DNA of 64,000 nucleotides from Rhizobacter sp964253025 (GTDB lineage Bacteria; Pseudomonadota; Gammaproteobacteria; Burkholderiales; Burkholderiaceae_C). Within the stretch, counting starts at the first letter, position 1. Every line of letters begins with the position of its first letter. The position numbers and the translations under genes are program-made. The DNA lies in contig NZ_CAXUQC020000001.1 in assembly GCF_964253025.1 (NCBI RefSeq), positions 2,728,001 through 2,792,000 on the forward strand, written 5' to 3'. The notes beneath the pieces were generated by a model. That model saw nothing but the letters and a program-made list of their open reading frames with translations. It had not been told where the DNA came from and did no database searches. Of this stretch, positions 41,156 through 49,657 are shown one piece after another.

Positions 41156-43642
41156 ATGCTCGGCCTGCTGCGCCAGCTCTCCTGGCCCGAACTGCGGCAC
41201 CACCCGTGGCGCAACCTCGCCGCCCTGCTGGCCGTGATGCTCGGCGTCGCACTGGCCTTTTCAGTGCACCTCATCAACGCTTCGGCGCTCAGCGAATTCA
41301 GCGCGGCCGTGCGTTCGGTCAACGGGGACCCGGACTTCGAGCTGCGCGCGCAACGCGGCGGGTTCGAGGAAGGCCTGTACGGTCGGGTCGCTTTGCACCG
41401 GCAGGTCGCCGTGGCGAGCCCGGTGGTCGAGGTCGAGACGCGGGCACAGGGAGCAAGCGGCAGCATTCCCCTGAAGCTGCTGGGCATCGACGCGCTGGTG
41501 GCGCCGACCGTGTCCCCTGCGCTGCTGCCCCGGCCCGAGGCCGGCGCCGACCGCCTCGCCACGCTGGCCCCGGACGCGGTGTTCCTCAACGCAGCGGCTC
41601 GCCAGGCGCTGGGCAGTCCCGCACGCGTCGTGCTCCAGACCCCGGCCGGGCCCGTATCGCTTGCGGTGGCCGGCACCGTCACCGCTCCGGGCGGCCCGCT
41701 GGCGGTGATGGACATCGCGGGCGCTCAGGAGCGGTTCGGCTGGCTAGGGCGCTTGAGCCGCATCGACGTGCGGCTCGTCGCGGGGGCGGACCGTGAGGCC
41801 GTCCTGAGGGCGCTCGACCTGCCGGCCGGCGTACGGGCCGCGGCGCCCGATGAAGCGGCACAGCGGGTCTCCAACGTGTCGCGCGCCTATCGGGTCAACC
41901 TGACGGTGCTCGCTCTGGTGGCCCTCTTCACCGGGGCCTTCCTCGTTTTCTCGATCCTGTCGCTCTCGGTGGCCAAGCGGCAGGGGCAGTTCGCCCTGCT
42001 CGGCGTGCTCGGCCTGACGGCCCGCGAGCGACTGGGCCTCGTGGTGGCGGAGTCGGCCCTGCTCGGCGCCGTCGGCAGCCTGCTCGGACTGGTGCTCGGC
42101 ACCGGCCTCGCCGCCCTGGCGTTGAAGTGGCTGGCCGGTGACCTCGGCGGTGGCTACTTTCCGGGCGTCGCGCCCCGCCTGCAGTTCAGTGGGTCCGCCG
42201 CCCTCGCGTACGGCGCGCTCGGCATCGTGGCCGCGGTCCTGGGCGGCTGGCTGCCCGCGCGCGCGGCGCAGCGACTGGCCCCCGCGCTGGCCTTGAAAGG
42301 CCTCGGCACCGGCAGCGGGGCCACGCGCCCCTGGCTCGGCCCCCTGTTGATCGCCGCTGGTGCGGGCCTGGCGCTGCTGCCGCCGATCGCCGGCGTGCCG
42401 CTTGCGGCCTACGCGTCGGTCGCCTGCCTGCTCCTGGGGGGCATCGCCTGGGTGCCTGCGGGCCTGGGACTGGTGCTCTCGCTGACACGCGCGCCGCGGC
42501 ACCCGCTTGCCCTGCTGGCCGTCGAGCGGGCACGGCATGAGCGCCACACGGCCACGGTGGCGGTGGCCGGCGTGGTGGCAAGCCTCAGCCTGGCCGTGGC
42601 ATTGACGGTCATGGTGGCGAGTTTCCGCGAGGCGGTCACCGCCTGGCTCGATACCGTGTTGCCCGCGGACCTCTACGTGCGCGCCGGCGGCGGTGTCGAT
42701 GGCGCGGCCCTGCCGCCCGCCCTGTTGACGGGTGCGGCCACCGTCCCAGGTGTGAGCCGCGCCGAGCCGCAGCAGGTGGTGCAGGTGACGCTGGACCCTC
42801 GGCAGCCGCCGGTGGCCGTGGTCGTCCGCCCCTTGTCCGACCCGGCGCGTGAACTGCCGATCGTCGGCGAGTTGCTGCGGCTGCCGGACGGTGCGACGCC
42901 AGCCTTCGTGAGCGAGGCCATGGTGGACCTCTATGGCGCCGCGCCCGGCCGCCAGCTGGAGCTGCCCCTGCCCGATGGTTCGCGTGCCACCGTGTACGTG
43001 CGCGGCGTTTGGCGCGACTATGCCCGCCAGCATGGCGCGGTCATGTTGCGTGCCGTCGACTACGTGCGGCTCACCGGTGACCGCCGGGCGAGCGACCTGG
43101 CGTTGTGGCTGCATCCCGGCACCGAAGCCGCCGCCGTGCAGCAGGCGCTGCGTTCGCTCGCACCGCCCGACGCGCCGCTGGAGTTTGCCTCCCCGGGTGA
43201 AATCCGCCAGACCTCGCTGCGCATCTTCGACCGCAGCTTCGCCGTCACGTACTGGCTTCAGGCGGTGGCCATCGGCATCGGGCTCTTCGGCATCGCCGCC
43301 AGCGGCTCGGCGCAAGTGCTGGCCCGGCGCAAGGAGTTCGGCCTGCTGAGCCACCTCGGCCTCACGCGCCGCCAGATCCTCGCCGTGGTGGCGATGGAAG
43401 GCGGCGTGTGGACGGCGGTGGGGGCGGCACTCGGCCTGCTGCTGGGCATCGCGGTGAGCGTGGTGCTGGTCAAGGTGGTGAATCCCCAGAGCTTCCACTG
43501 GACGATGGACCTGCTGCTGCCATGGGATCGGCTGCTGGCCCTGTGCCTGGCCGTGCTGCTGGCTGGCACACTGACCGCCTGGGCTTCCGCCCGCAGCGCC
43601 GCCTCCCGCCAGATGGCCTTGGCCGTCAAGGAGGACTGGTGA
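41156..43642 (+). CDS. FtsX-like ABC transporter permease
   Basis: 828-residue inner-membrane protein with one N-terminal helix (LAALLAVMLGVALAFSVHLI), a large periplasmic domain, a bundle of helices around residues 245-470, a second periplasmic domain, and a final three-helix FtsX domain (residues ~700-815) with ARRKEFGLLSHLGLTRRQIL. This duplicated MacB/AttF-G-type layout suits lipid or lipoprotein handling rather than import. Its last bases AAGGAGG serve as the ribosome-binding site of the next gene, whose GTG overlaps the stop. Confidence 0.92.
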   Translation: MLGLLRQLSWPELRHHPWRNLAALLAVMLGVALAFSVHLINASALSEFSAAVRSVNGDPDFELRAQRGGFEEGLYGRVALHRQVAVASPVVEVETRAQGASGSIPLKLLGIDALVAPTVSPALLPRPEAGADRLATLAPDAVFLNAAARQALGSPARVVLQTPAGPVSLAVAGTVTAPGGPLAVMDIAGAQERFGWLGRLSRIDVRLVAGADREAVLRALDLPAGVRAAAPDEAAQRVSNVSRAYRVNLTVLALVALFTGAFLVFSILSLSVAKRQGQFALLGVLGLTARERLGLVVAESALLGAVGSLLGLVLGTGLAALALKWLAGDLGGGYFPGVAPRLQFSGSAALAYGALGIVAAVLGGWLPARAAQRLAPALALKGLGTGSGATRPWLGPLLIAAGAGLALLPPIAGVPLAAYASVACLLLGGIAWVPAGLGLVLSLTRAPRHPLALLAVERARHERHTATVAVAGVVASLSLAVALTVMVASFREAVTAWLDTVLPADLYVRAGGGVDGAALPPALLTGAATVPGVSRAEPQQVVQVTLDPRQPPVAVVVRPLSDPARELPIVGELLRLPDGATPAFVSEAMVDLYGAAPGRQLELPLPDGSRATVYVRGVWRDYARQHGAVMLRAVDYVRLTGDRRASDLALWLHPGTEAAAVQQALRSLAPPDAPLEFASPGEIRQTSLRIFDRSFAVTYWLQAVAIGIGLFGIAASGSAQVLARRKEFGLLSHLGLTRRQILAVVAMEGGVWTAVGAALGLLLGIAVSVVLVKVVNPQSFHWTMDLLLPWDRLLALCLAVLLAGTLTAWASARSAASRQMALAVKEDW

Positions 43643-44262
43643 CCGACCACGACGCACGAGAGCCCATGCCGATGCCCATGACCTTGCCGCCGCTCCCCTC
43701 CCCGCTCATCGACAACCTCAAGGTTCGCCTGGCCGAGCCGCATCGCCACTACCACACGCTCTCCCATGTGGAGTCGCTGCTCAAGCACCTGCACGAGTGG
43801 CGCCACCTCGCCGAGCGGCCCGAGATCATCGAGGCCGCCATCTGGTACCACGACGTCGTCTACGACCCTCGCCTGCAGGACAACGAGATCGCGTCGGCCG
43901 ACATCGCCCGCTTCGAGCTCATGTCCATCGGCTGGCTCGGGGTCGACGTGGAACGGGTCGCCGGCCTCGTGGAGGCGACCCGACACCACGCGGTCGCCGA
44001 TGGCGATCGCGACGGCTGGCTGTTCCTCGACCTGGACCTTGCCATTCTGGGCGCTCCGGCGGACGCCTACGATCACTATCGCGATGCCATCCGCGCCGAG
44101 TACGCCTGGGTGCCGGAGGAACGCTACCTCGAGGGGCGTGCCGCCGTGTTGCGCGGCTTCCTCGAGCGTGACGCCATCTACCGCACGCCCGCCTTGCAGG
44201 CGGCATGGGAAGCGCCCGCGCGCGGCAATCTTGCCCGCGAGTTGCAGTGGCTGCGCCGCTGA
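43639..44262 (+). CDS. HD-superfamily metal-dependent phosphohydrolase
   Basis: 207-residue soluble protein with the HD signature of predicted metal-dependent phosphohydrolases: RHYHTLSHVESLL, then AAIWYHDVVYDP, ATRHHAVADGD and DLDLAILGAP (D-L-D). The substrate is unknown. The GTG at 43639 overlaps the permease stop (GTGA) and has a perfect AAGGAGG five bases upstream; the frame includes an N-terminal 13-residue stretch before MTLPPLP. Last gene of the miaA operon. Confidence 0.88.
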   Translation: MTDHDAREPMPMPMTLPPLPSPLIDNLKVRLAEPHRHYHTLSHVESLLKHLHEWRHLAERPEIIEAAIWYHDVVYDPRLQDNEIASADIARFELMSIGWLGVDVERVAGLVEATRHHAVADGDRDGWLFLDLDLAILGAPADAYDHYRDAIRAEYAWVPEERYLEGRAAVLRGFLERDAIYRTPALQAAWEAPARGNLARELQWLRR

Positions 44263-44359
44263 GGCGGCCGTTCCGGGTCATCAGCTCGAGCCAAAAGGCG
44301 GGCGGCGAGGGCATGGGCGGTGCGCGGCTCGGTTGCAAGCCCGCCGCGCACAGAACGTG

Positions 44360-44383
44360 TTTGTCATGATATATAGAGACAAA
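44360..44383. promoter_or_regulatory. Inverted repeat in the hipB-like promoter
   Basis: TTTGTC and GACAAA form a perfect 6-bp inverted repeat around a 12-base AT-rich centre, 29 bp ahead of the antitoxin ATG. The surroundings (44360-44410) are strikingly AT-rich for this genome, with TGTAAT/TAATAT as a possible -10 at 44395-44402. This is the expected place for an autoregulatory HipB operator; binding is inferred. Confidence 0.45.
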
Positions 44384-44411
44384 ACAGCGCTTCTTGTAAT
44401 ATTCTATCGGC

Positions 44412-44804
44412 ATGCCAAAGACCGCTCGGGCACTCCTTCAACTGCCCCCCGCCACCACGGCTGCCCTTGAGAAACTCGGCGCCGACCTGGCCGTGGCCCG
44501 GCTGCGCCGCAAGGAATCCCTGCGTTCCTGGGCCCAACGCATGGGTGTCACGGTGTCCACCCTGCAGCGGCTGGAGGCGGGCGACCCGTCCGTGAGCATC
44601 GGCATCGTGGCCACCGCGCTGTGGCTGATGCAACGCGATGGCGAACTCCGCCACCTGGCCGCCCCCGAGCACGATCAGGGTGCCCTCGAGATGGACGTGC
44701 GCGAAGCCGTGCAGCTCGGCCGTGCCCGCGCTCAGGTGGCGGCAGAGGCGCGCTTGCGCAGCGAGGGCGCATCGCCGCCCCGCGCGCGCAAGCCGAAGGC
44801 CTGA
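44412..44804 (+). CDS. HipB-like XRE-family antitoxin
   Basis: 130-residue DNA-binding protein with a Cro/C1 helix-turn-helix (RKESLRSWAQRMGVTVSTLQRLEAGD, residues ~33-60) and an Arg/Ala/Pro-rich tail. It precedes a HipA-like kinase by one base between stop and start, the normal hipB-hipA order. It probably represses the operon through the upstream inverted repeat and holds the kinase inactive. Confidence 0.85.
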   Translation: MPKTARALLQLPPATTAALEKLGADLAVARLRRKESLRSWAQRMGVTVSTLQRLEAGDPSVSIGIVATALWLMQRDGELRHLAAPEHDQGALEMDVREAVQLGRARAQVAAEARLRSEGASPPRARKPKA

Positions 44805-44805
44805 C

Positions 44806-46122
44806 ATGCGCCTGGACGAGTTGTCCCTCTGGTACCTGGGCGATCCGGCAGCGCCGCGCCATGTGGGCGCGCTCAGGCTGGTGGCTTCCGGCAAGGGGGT
44901 GTCGCTGCGCTACGCCGCGGAGTGGCTCGCACACGGCTTCCCGCTCAGCGAGGACCTTCCCCTGGTGGACACCGAGTTCCTGCCCCCGGGCCGCCTGGGG
45001 GGTGACGGCGCCCGCGCGGTGGGCGCGGTGGACGACGCACGGCCCGATCGCTGGGGCGAGAAGGTCATCCGCTTCGTCGACAAGCCCAAGCGCCTGTCCT
45101 TGATGGAGTACCTGTACTACGCCGGAGACGACCGCTTCGGCGCACTGGGCGTCTCGGTGTCATCTGTCCGCTACGAGCCCCGGGCCGCGGGCCCCTTGCC
45201 GCGCCTGGCGGATGCGCAGCAGCTGAGCGACGTGGCGGCCAAGATCGAGGCGGCCGAGCCCATCACCGCCGTCGAGGCCCGCATCATCGCCGGCGGCGGC
45301 AGCCCGCTCGGTGGCGCCAAGCCCAAGGCGCTGATCGACATCGACGGCGAGCAGTGGGTCATCAAGTTCTTCAACAACGAACCCGTCGACTCGCCGCTCA
45401 TCGAGCACGCCACCCTCACGCTCGCCGCCAAGGCCGGCATCACCGTCGCCGAAACGCAGCTCGTCCGCCTGCAGGGCACGAACGCCATCGCCGTGCGCCG
45501 GTTCGACCGCCTGCCGGGCCGGCGCATTCACGCGATCTCGGCGGGCACCGCCATCCGGGCCGCCACGCCCGCGGGCGCCGAACCCGAACTCGGCTACCCG
45601 GAACTCGCCCGCATCCTCCGCCGTGTCGGCATGGCCCAGGACGGACTGAACCAGCAGGACGCTCGCGAGCTCTTTCGCCGCATGGTGTTCAACATCCTGG
45701 TCGACAACACGGACGATCATGAGAAGAACCACTCGCTGCTGGTGGTCGACCCGCTGGCCAATGGTCGGCTGCGCCTGGCGCCGGCCTACGACGTCCTGCC
45801 GACCAACTCCGGTCAGGGCTACCAGGAGTTCATCTGCGGCACGGCGGGACGGGACGCGACCCTGGCCAACGCCATGTCGGAGTGCATCGCGTTCGGCCTG
45901 ATGCCGCCCGAGGCCGCGCGTGAGATCGCGGACGTCATCGCCGTGGTCGACACCTGGCAGGCGCACTTCGCGCAGGCCGGCGTCACCCCGCGTGACATCG
46001 CGACGCTCGCCGAGCGCATCGACGGCGAGACGCTGCTGGCCGAACGCCGGGGCTTCGATCCCGCCGCGCATGGCAGCCGTCCCACCCCCCGCAAGCGGCC
46101 AGGTCCGTTCCGACGCGGCTGA
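44806..46122 (+). CDS. HipA-like serine/threonine kinase toxin
   Basis: 438-residue type II toxin of the HipA family, whose members phosphorylate aminoacyl-tRNA synthetases and induce persistence. It has an N-terminal HipA_N-like region (LRYAAEWLAHGFPLSEDLPL), the ATP-binding GGGSPLGGAKPKALI and WVIKFFNN, the catalytic loop FNILVDNTDDHEKNHSLL around residue 300, and LAPAYDVLP (metal-binding DxD-like). All key residues look intact. A Pro/Arg tail ends the protein. Confidence 0.9.
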   Translation: MRLDELSLWYLGDPAAPRHVGALRLVASGKGVSLRYAAEWLAHGFPLSEDLPLVDTEFLPPGRLGGDGARAVGAVDDARPDRWGEKVIRFVDKPKRLSLMEYLYYAGDDRFGALGVSVSSVRYEPRAAGPLPRLADAQQLSDVAAKIEAAEPITAVEARIIAGGGSPLGGAKPKALIDIDGEQWVIKFFNNEPVDSPLIEHATLTLAAKAGITVAETQLVRLQGTNAIAVRRFDRLPGRRIHAISAGTAIRAATPAGAEPELGYPELARILRRVGMAQDGLNQQDARELFRRMVFNILVDNTDDHEKNHSLLVVDPLANGRLRLAPAYDVLPTNSGQGYQEFICGTAGRDATLANAMSECIAFGLMPPEAAREIADVIAVVDTWQAHFAQAGVTPRDIATLAERIDGETLLAERRGFDPAAHGSRPTPRKRPGPFRRG

Positions 46123-46164
46123 CCGGCCCGGGACCACCGGTCGCACCCCCGCAGCGGGCTGGCG

Positions 46165-46665
46165 TCAGAACACCGGTTCGTCAGACAGGTCGAGTTGGGT
46201 CAGGTACAGGCGCAGATCGAACTCGTACTGGTGGTACTGCGGCTCCATGTGCAGGCACAGCTGGTAGAACGCCTTGTCGTGGTCGCGTTCCTTCAGGTGG
46301 GCGAGCTCATGCACGACGATCATCTTCAGGAACTCGGCCGGCGTCTGCTTGAACAGGCTGGCCACCCGGATCTCCCGCTTGGCCTTGAGCCGATTGCCCT
46401 GCACCCTCGACACGGTGGTGTGCGTGCCCAACGCATGCTGGATCACCTTCAGCTTGTTGTCGTAGGCCACCTTGGCGAGCGGCGCCGCGTTGCGCAGGTA
46501 GCGGTTCTTCAGGTCGAGCGTGAAGTCGTAGAGCGCGCCGTCCGTGCGCACCTCATGAGGCGCGCCATACCGATCGCGCAACACGGCCGCGAGCCGGCCC
46601 TGGTCGATCAGCTCCTGGACGCTCGCCTGCAGCGAGGGGGAATAGGCAGTGAGGTACTTCAGCAC
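46165..46665 (-). CDS. YgjP-like (DUF45) zinc metallopeptidase
   Basis: 166-residue cytoplasmic protein with the zincin motif HELAH in IVVHELAHLKERDHDKAFYQLC; the third ligand His lies in the DHDKAF segment, as in the YgjP/DUF45 (M48-related) family. The N terminus has YLTAYSPSLQASVQELIDQGRL. Substrates are unknown. It converges with the hipA-like gene and is divergent from the lysE gene. Confidence 0.85.
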   Translation of the reverse strand: MLKYLTAYSPSLQASVQELIDQGRLAAVLRDRYGAPHEVRTDGALYDFTLDLKNRYLRNAAPLAKVAYDNKLKVIQHALGTHTTVSRVQGNRLKAKREIRVASLFKQTPAEFLKMIVVHELAHLKERDHDKAFYQLCLHMEPQYHQYEFDLRLYLTQLDLSDEPVF

Positions 46666-46774
46666 GCCATCATGCTAGCGCGCCTTCGCACAGGTAGGAT
46701 TCGATCCGTGCCACGTGCACGTCGCACACCCATCGGCGGCGCACTTTCCCGCCGCCCCACCCGGAGCCCTTCGC

Positions 46775-47413
46775 ATGTCCCTGCAGACCTGGCTGCTCTA
46801 TACAGCTGCCGTCCTCGTCCTGATCGTCACCCCCGGCCCGAGCGTGCTCATGTGCGTCACCCACGGCGTGAACCACGGTGCACGACGCACCCTGTTTTCC
46901 GCGCTGGGCAGCATCACCTCGGTGGTGGGCATCATGGCGTGCTCGGCCCTGAGCGTCGGCGCGGTGCTCGCGGCGTCCGACGGCCTGTTCCACGTCGTGA
47001 AGTGGTTCGGGGTGGGCTACCTGTTCTACATCGGCGTGACGGCCTTCCGCGACACGACCTCGCGCCTGGAACTGCCGACCGCCCGCAGCACCGGCACGCG
47101 CCCGGGTGCGCTGTACGTGAAGGGCCTGCTCGTCGGGGCCAGCAACCCGAAAGCGCTGCTTTTCTTCACCGCGTTCTTTCCCCAGTTCCTCGACCCCGCC
47201 CGGCCGCAGCTGCCGCAATTCCTGATCCTCGGTGCCACCTTCGTCGCCTTCGAGCTGGCCTCGCTCATGACCTACGCCAGCTTTGCGGCGCGCCTGGCGC
47301 CCTGGCTCGTGCAACGGGGCCGCGCCCGCTTGTTCAACCGCATCTCGGGGGCGGCCTTCGTGGGCGCGGCCATGCTGCTCGCCACCGTCAAGCGCGCATC
47401 GCGGGAGGCCTGA
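46775..47413 (+). CDS. LysE/RhtB family exporter
   Basis: 212-residue inner-membrane exporter with about six helices and the LysE/RhtB motif VLIVTPGPSVLMCVTHGVNHGARR, GVGYLFYIGVTAFRD and VGASNPKALLFFTAFFPQFLDP. Such proteins export amino acids or homoserine lactones; the substrate is unknown. The start is the ATG at 46775. Followed by the DUF1993 gene after two bases. Confidence 0.92.
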   Translation: MSLQTWLLYTAAVLVLIVTPGPSVLMCVTHGVNHGARRTLFSALGSITSVVGIMACSALSVGAVLAASDGLFHVVKWFGVGYLFYIGVTAFRDTTSRLELPTARSTGTRPGALYVKGLLVGASNPKALLFFTAFFPQFLDPARPQLPQFLILGATFVAFELASLMTYASFAARLAPWLVQRGRARLFNRISGAAFVGAAMLLATVKRASREA

Positions 47414-47415
47414 GC

Positions 47416-47940
47416 ATGGTGCAGCCGCCGCTCTACATCGCCTCGGTGCCGGTCTTTCGCCGCTACCTGGGCCGGCTTGCCCTGCTGGTGGGTGCTGCTG
47501 AACAACATGCCTCCCGGACCGCCACGGCCGAGGCTGACCTGATGGCGGCCCGGCTGGCGCCCGACATGCTGCCCTTCGACAAGCAGGTCGAGATCGCGGC
47601 CAACTTCGCCGTGCGGACCTGCTTTCCGCTCACCGGGCGGCCCGTGCCGCCGTTCGGCGACTTCCCGGCCAGCTTTGCGGGCCTGCGCGCGCGCATCGTG
47701 CATGTCACCGGTCTGATCGAGGCGCTCGATTCGGCCGAGTTCGCCGCGCCCGCCGAACAGTTGCAGGACACCGCCGGCGAAGCCCGCCTGTCACTGCCTG
47801 CCGAGGAGTTCCTGCTGCAGTACGCCGTGCCGAACTTCTTCTTCCACCTCTCGATGGCCTATGCCATCCTGCGCCAGCGCGGCGTGCCCGTGGGCAAGGG
47901 CGCCTTCGATGGATACCATGTGTACCCCTCCCCTCGCTGA
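47416..47940 (+). CDS. DUF1993 family protein
   Basis: 174-residue soluble protein of the DinB/YfiT-like four-helix superfamily (DUF1993). Family motifs are SVPVFRRYLGRL, ARLAPDMLPFDKQVEIAANFA and the C-terminal NFFFHLSMAYAILRQRGVPVGKGAFDGY with the His metal ligand. Function is unknown. It forms a tight unit with lysE upstream and the DUF1415 gene nine bases downstream. Confidence 0.88.
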   Translation: MVQPPLYIASVPVFRRYLGRLALLVGAAEQHASRTATAEADLMAARLAPDMLPFDKQVEIAANFAVRTCFPLTGRPVPPFGDFPASFAGLRARIVHVTGLIEALDSAEFAAPAEQLQDTAGEARLSLPAEEFLLQYAVPNFFFHLSMAYAILRQRGVPVGKGAFDGYHVYPSPR

Positions 47941-47949
47941 GTCGACACC

Positions 47950-48561
47950 ATGGACCTGACCCCCGAATTCGTTCTGGCGCATACGCGCGCCTGGGTCGAC
48001 CGCGCCGTGATCGGTCTCAACCTCTGCCCCTTCGCCAAGGCCGTGCAGGTGAAGGGGCAGGTGCGCTATGTCTACAGCGACGCCGCCGACGAACAGGCGT
48101 TGCTCGACACTCTCTGCGGCGAACTGCACTACCTGGCCGAGTGCGATCCGGCCCGCACGGACACGACCGTCATCGTTCACCCGCACGTGCTGAACGACTT
48201 CGAGGACTTCAACGATTTCCTCGACGCGGCCGATGCGGCGGTGGAGCAACTCGGCTACGCCGGCGTGCTGCAGGTGGCGACCTTCCACCCGTCCTACCAG
48301 TTCGCCGACACCGAGCCCGACGACGTCACCAACGCCACCAATCGCTCGCCCTACCCGACCTTGCAGTTGCTGCGCGAGGCAAGCGTCGACCGCGCGACAG
48401 ACACCTTCCCCGAGGCGGACGCGATCTACGAGGTGAACATGCAGACCATGGCGTCGCTGGGCCCGCAGGGACTGGCCGCCTTGCAGGCGCAGATTCGGCA
48501 CGATGCCGAAGCGCCCGCCGCACCGGCGTCCAGGGAAGATTCGCCCGGCCCGGTGGTCTGA
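47950..48561 (+). CDS. DUF1415 family protein
   Basis: 203-residue cytoplasmic protein. Conserved blocks are WVDRAVIGLNLCPFAKAV at the N terminus, VLNDFEDFNDFLDAADAAVEQLG, VATFHPSYQFADTEPDDVTNATNRSPYPTLQLLREASVD: the DUF1415 signature common in beta- and gammaproteobacteria. No activity is known. The end is an Ala/Pro-rich tail. Confidence 0.9.
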   Translation: MDLTPEFVLAHTRAWVDRAVIGLNLCPFAKAVQVKGQVRYVYSDAADEQALLDTLCGELHYLAECDPARTDTTVIVHPHVLNDFEDFNDFLDAADAAVEQLGYAGVLQVATFHPSYQFADTEPDDVTNATNRSPYPTLQLLREASVDRATDTFPEADAIYEVNMQTMASLGPQGLAALQAQIRHDAEAPAAPASREDSPGPVV

Positions 48562-48586
48562 GCCGAACGTGACCAGGCGGGCGCTC

Positions 48587-49003
48587 CTACGGTCGGCCGC
48601 GCGGCGGCCGTCCGGGCTCGACCACGATGACGATGGGTGGGTCACTCGGGGCGACAGGTCCCGTGGCAGCCGGCGGCACGCCGGTGTCCACGCCGGACGG
48701 GCCGGCAGGCTCGATGCCCTCGGCCCTGGCCCAGGCACTGCGACCCTGGTGCACCACCTCGCACCAGCCTTCGGGCACGCCACAGCCTCGCACTTGAAGC
48801 GGGCTGCCGCGTGCCACCCGGGCCAGCACGGTCCGGGTGAACCCAGGGTCTGCCCACAAGTCCATCGCCACGCGAGCACGCGCCGGCACCGGTGCAACGG
48901 TGCTGTAGACCTTCTGTGCCGAGGCATCCTCGGCCGGCAGGGCGAAAGCGAGGCCCCAGGCCAGGCCCGCGCACAGGCTCGTCATGGCGGCACCCGATCT
49001 CAT
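48587..49003 (-). CDS. Secreted SH3-like domain protein
   Basis: 138-residue protein with a signal peptide (hydrophobic core LCAGLAWGLAFALPAEDASA) and a bacterial SH3-type fold: VYSTVAPVPARARVAMDLWADPGFTRTVLARVARGSPLQVRGCG and WCEVVHQGRSAWARAEGIE. The tail is Pro-rich. Such domains bind peptidoglycan. ATG 49003 has AAGGAG five bases upstream. Converges on the DUF1415 gene. Confidence 0.8.
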   Translation of the reverse strand: MRSGAAMTSLCAGLAWGLAFALPAEDASAQKVYSTVAPVPARARVAMDLWADPGFTRTVLARVARGSPLQVRGCGVPEGWCEVVHQGRSAWARAEGIEPAGPSGVDTGVPPAATGPVAPSDPPIVIVVEPGRPPRGRP

Positions 49004-49141
49004 CGCTTCTCCTTGCGCGCACGCTGCGCCACGTCCTACGGTGCGTCGCCGCCCGAACCGACATACCGGACCGAGGGCTGACGCCACAGTAAGCATATCG
49101 GCCAAACGCCGGTTCCGATTGACAACTCTTTGGAGGACACC

Positions 49142-49327
49142 ATGAACAAGGACCAAGTCGAAGGACGGGTTGAACAGGCCAAGGGCCACATCAAGGAAAC
49201 CGCTGGCAAAGCCGTCGGCAATGACCGCCTGGAGGCCGAAGGCAAGGTCGACAAGACCGCGGGCCGCGTGCAGTCCGGCGTCGGCGATGCCAAGGAAAAG
49301 GTCAAGGACGCGATCGACAAGATCTGA
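49142..49327 (+). CDS. CsbD family stress protein
   Basis: 61-residue highly charged, mostly helical protein: MNKDQVEGRVEQAKGHIKE, GDKxEAEGKVDKTAG-type repeats and VKDAIDKI. CsbD-like proteins accumulate under general stress and in stationary phase; the mechanism is unknown. The ATG at 49142 has GGAGG eight bases upstream. A strong hairpin follows 16 bp after the stop. Confidence 0.93.
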   Translation: MNKDQVEGRVEQAKGHIKETAGKAVGNDRLEAEGKVDKTAGRVQSGVGDAKEKVKDAIDKI

Positions 49328-49343
49328 TGTCGCTTGATTCACG

Positions 49344-49369
49344 GGGCGGCCTGCCTTGGCAGGCCGCCC
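49344..49369 (+). terminator. Hairpin downstream of the CsbD gene
   Basis: Perfect 12-bp inverted repeat GGGCGGCCTGCC / GGCAGGCCGCCC around a TT loop, 16 bp after the csbD-like stop codon. No T-run follows, so it may terminate weakly or act mainly as an mRNA-stabilising 3' hairpin. Confidence 0.6.
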
Positions 49370-49393
49370 TGCCGTCATTCGCCCTTCCCTGGA

Positions 49394-49576
49394 ATGCCGA
49401 TGCGATCCCTCTCCTCGATCCCGCCCGATCCGATCACGCCCGACCTGCCACCTGTGGCGCCCCCCGCGCCGCCCACCGAAGCACCGCCGCCGCCCGCCAT
49501 CGACGATCCGTTGGGGCCAGGCGGCATGCCATCGCCGGTACGCGACCCCGGCGCACCGGCTCCAGCAGGCTTTTGA
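49394..49576 (+). CDS. Small proline-rich hypothetical protein
   Basis: A 60-residue frame from ATG 49394 is about one third Pro with Asp/Ala/Pro repeats (PPDPITPDLPPVAPP, APPTEAPPPPAIDDP). No signal peptide is seen. Short Pro-rich genes of this type occur near stress genes in Burkholderiales, but I cannot name a family. No good ribosome-binding site precedes it, so confidence is limited. Confidence 0.35.
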   Translation: MPMRSLSSIPPDPITPDLPPVAPPAPPTEAPPPPAIDDPLGPGGMPSPVRDPGAPAPAGF

Positions 49577-49657
49577 TGGCCCCGCCCTCGACGCGGGTAC
49601 GGCATGGGCCGTCTGCTTCCATGACATAACGCCATTGCCACCCCGATGGAGATCCTC

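Noticed and set aside
44263..44411. tRNA or small RNA in the AT-rich gap before the antitoxin gene
   Set aside because: There is no cloverleaf or terminator. The inverted repeat and AT content fit an operator and promoter better.
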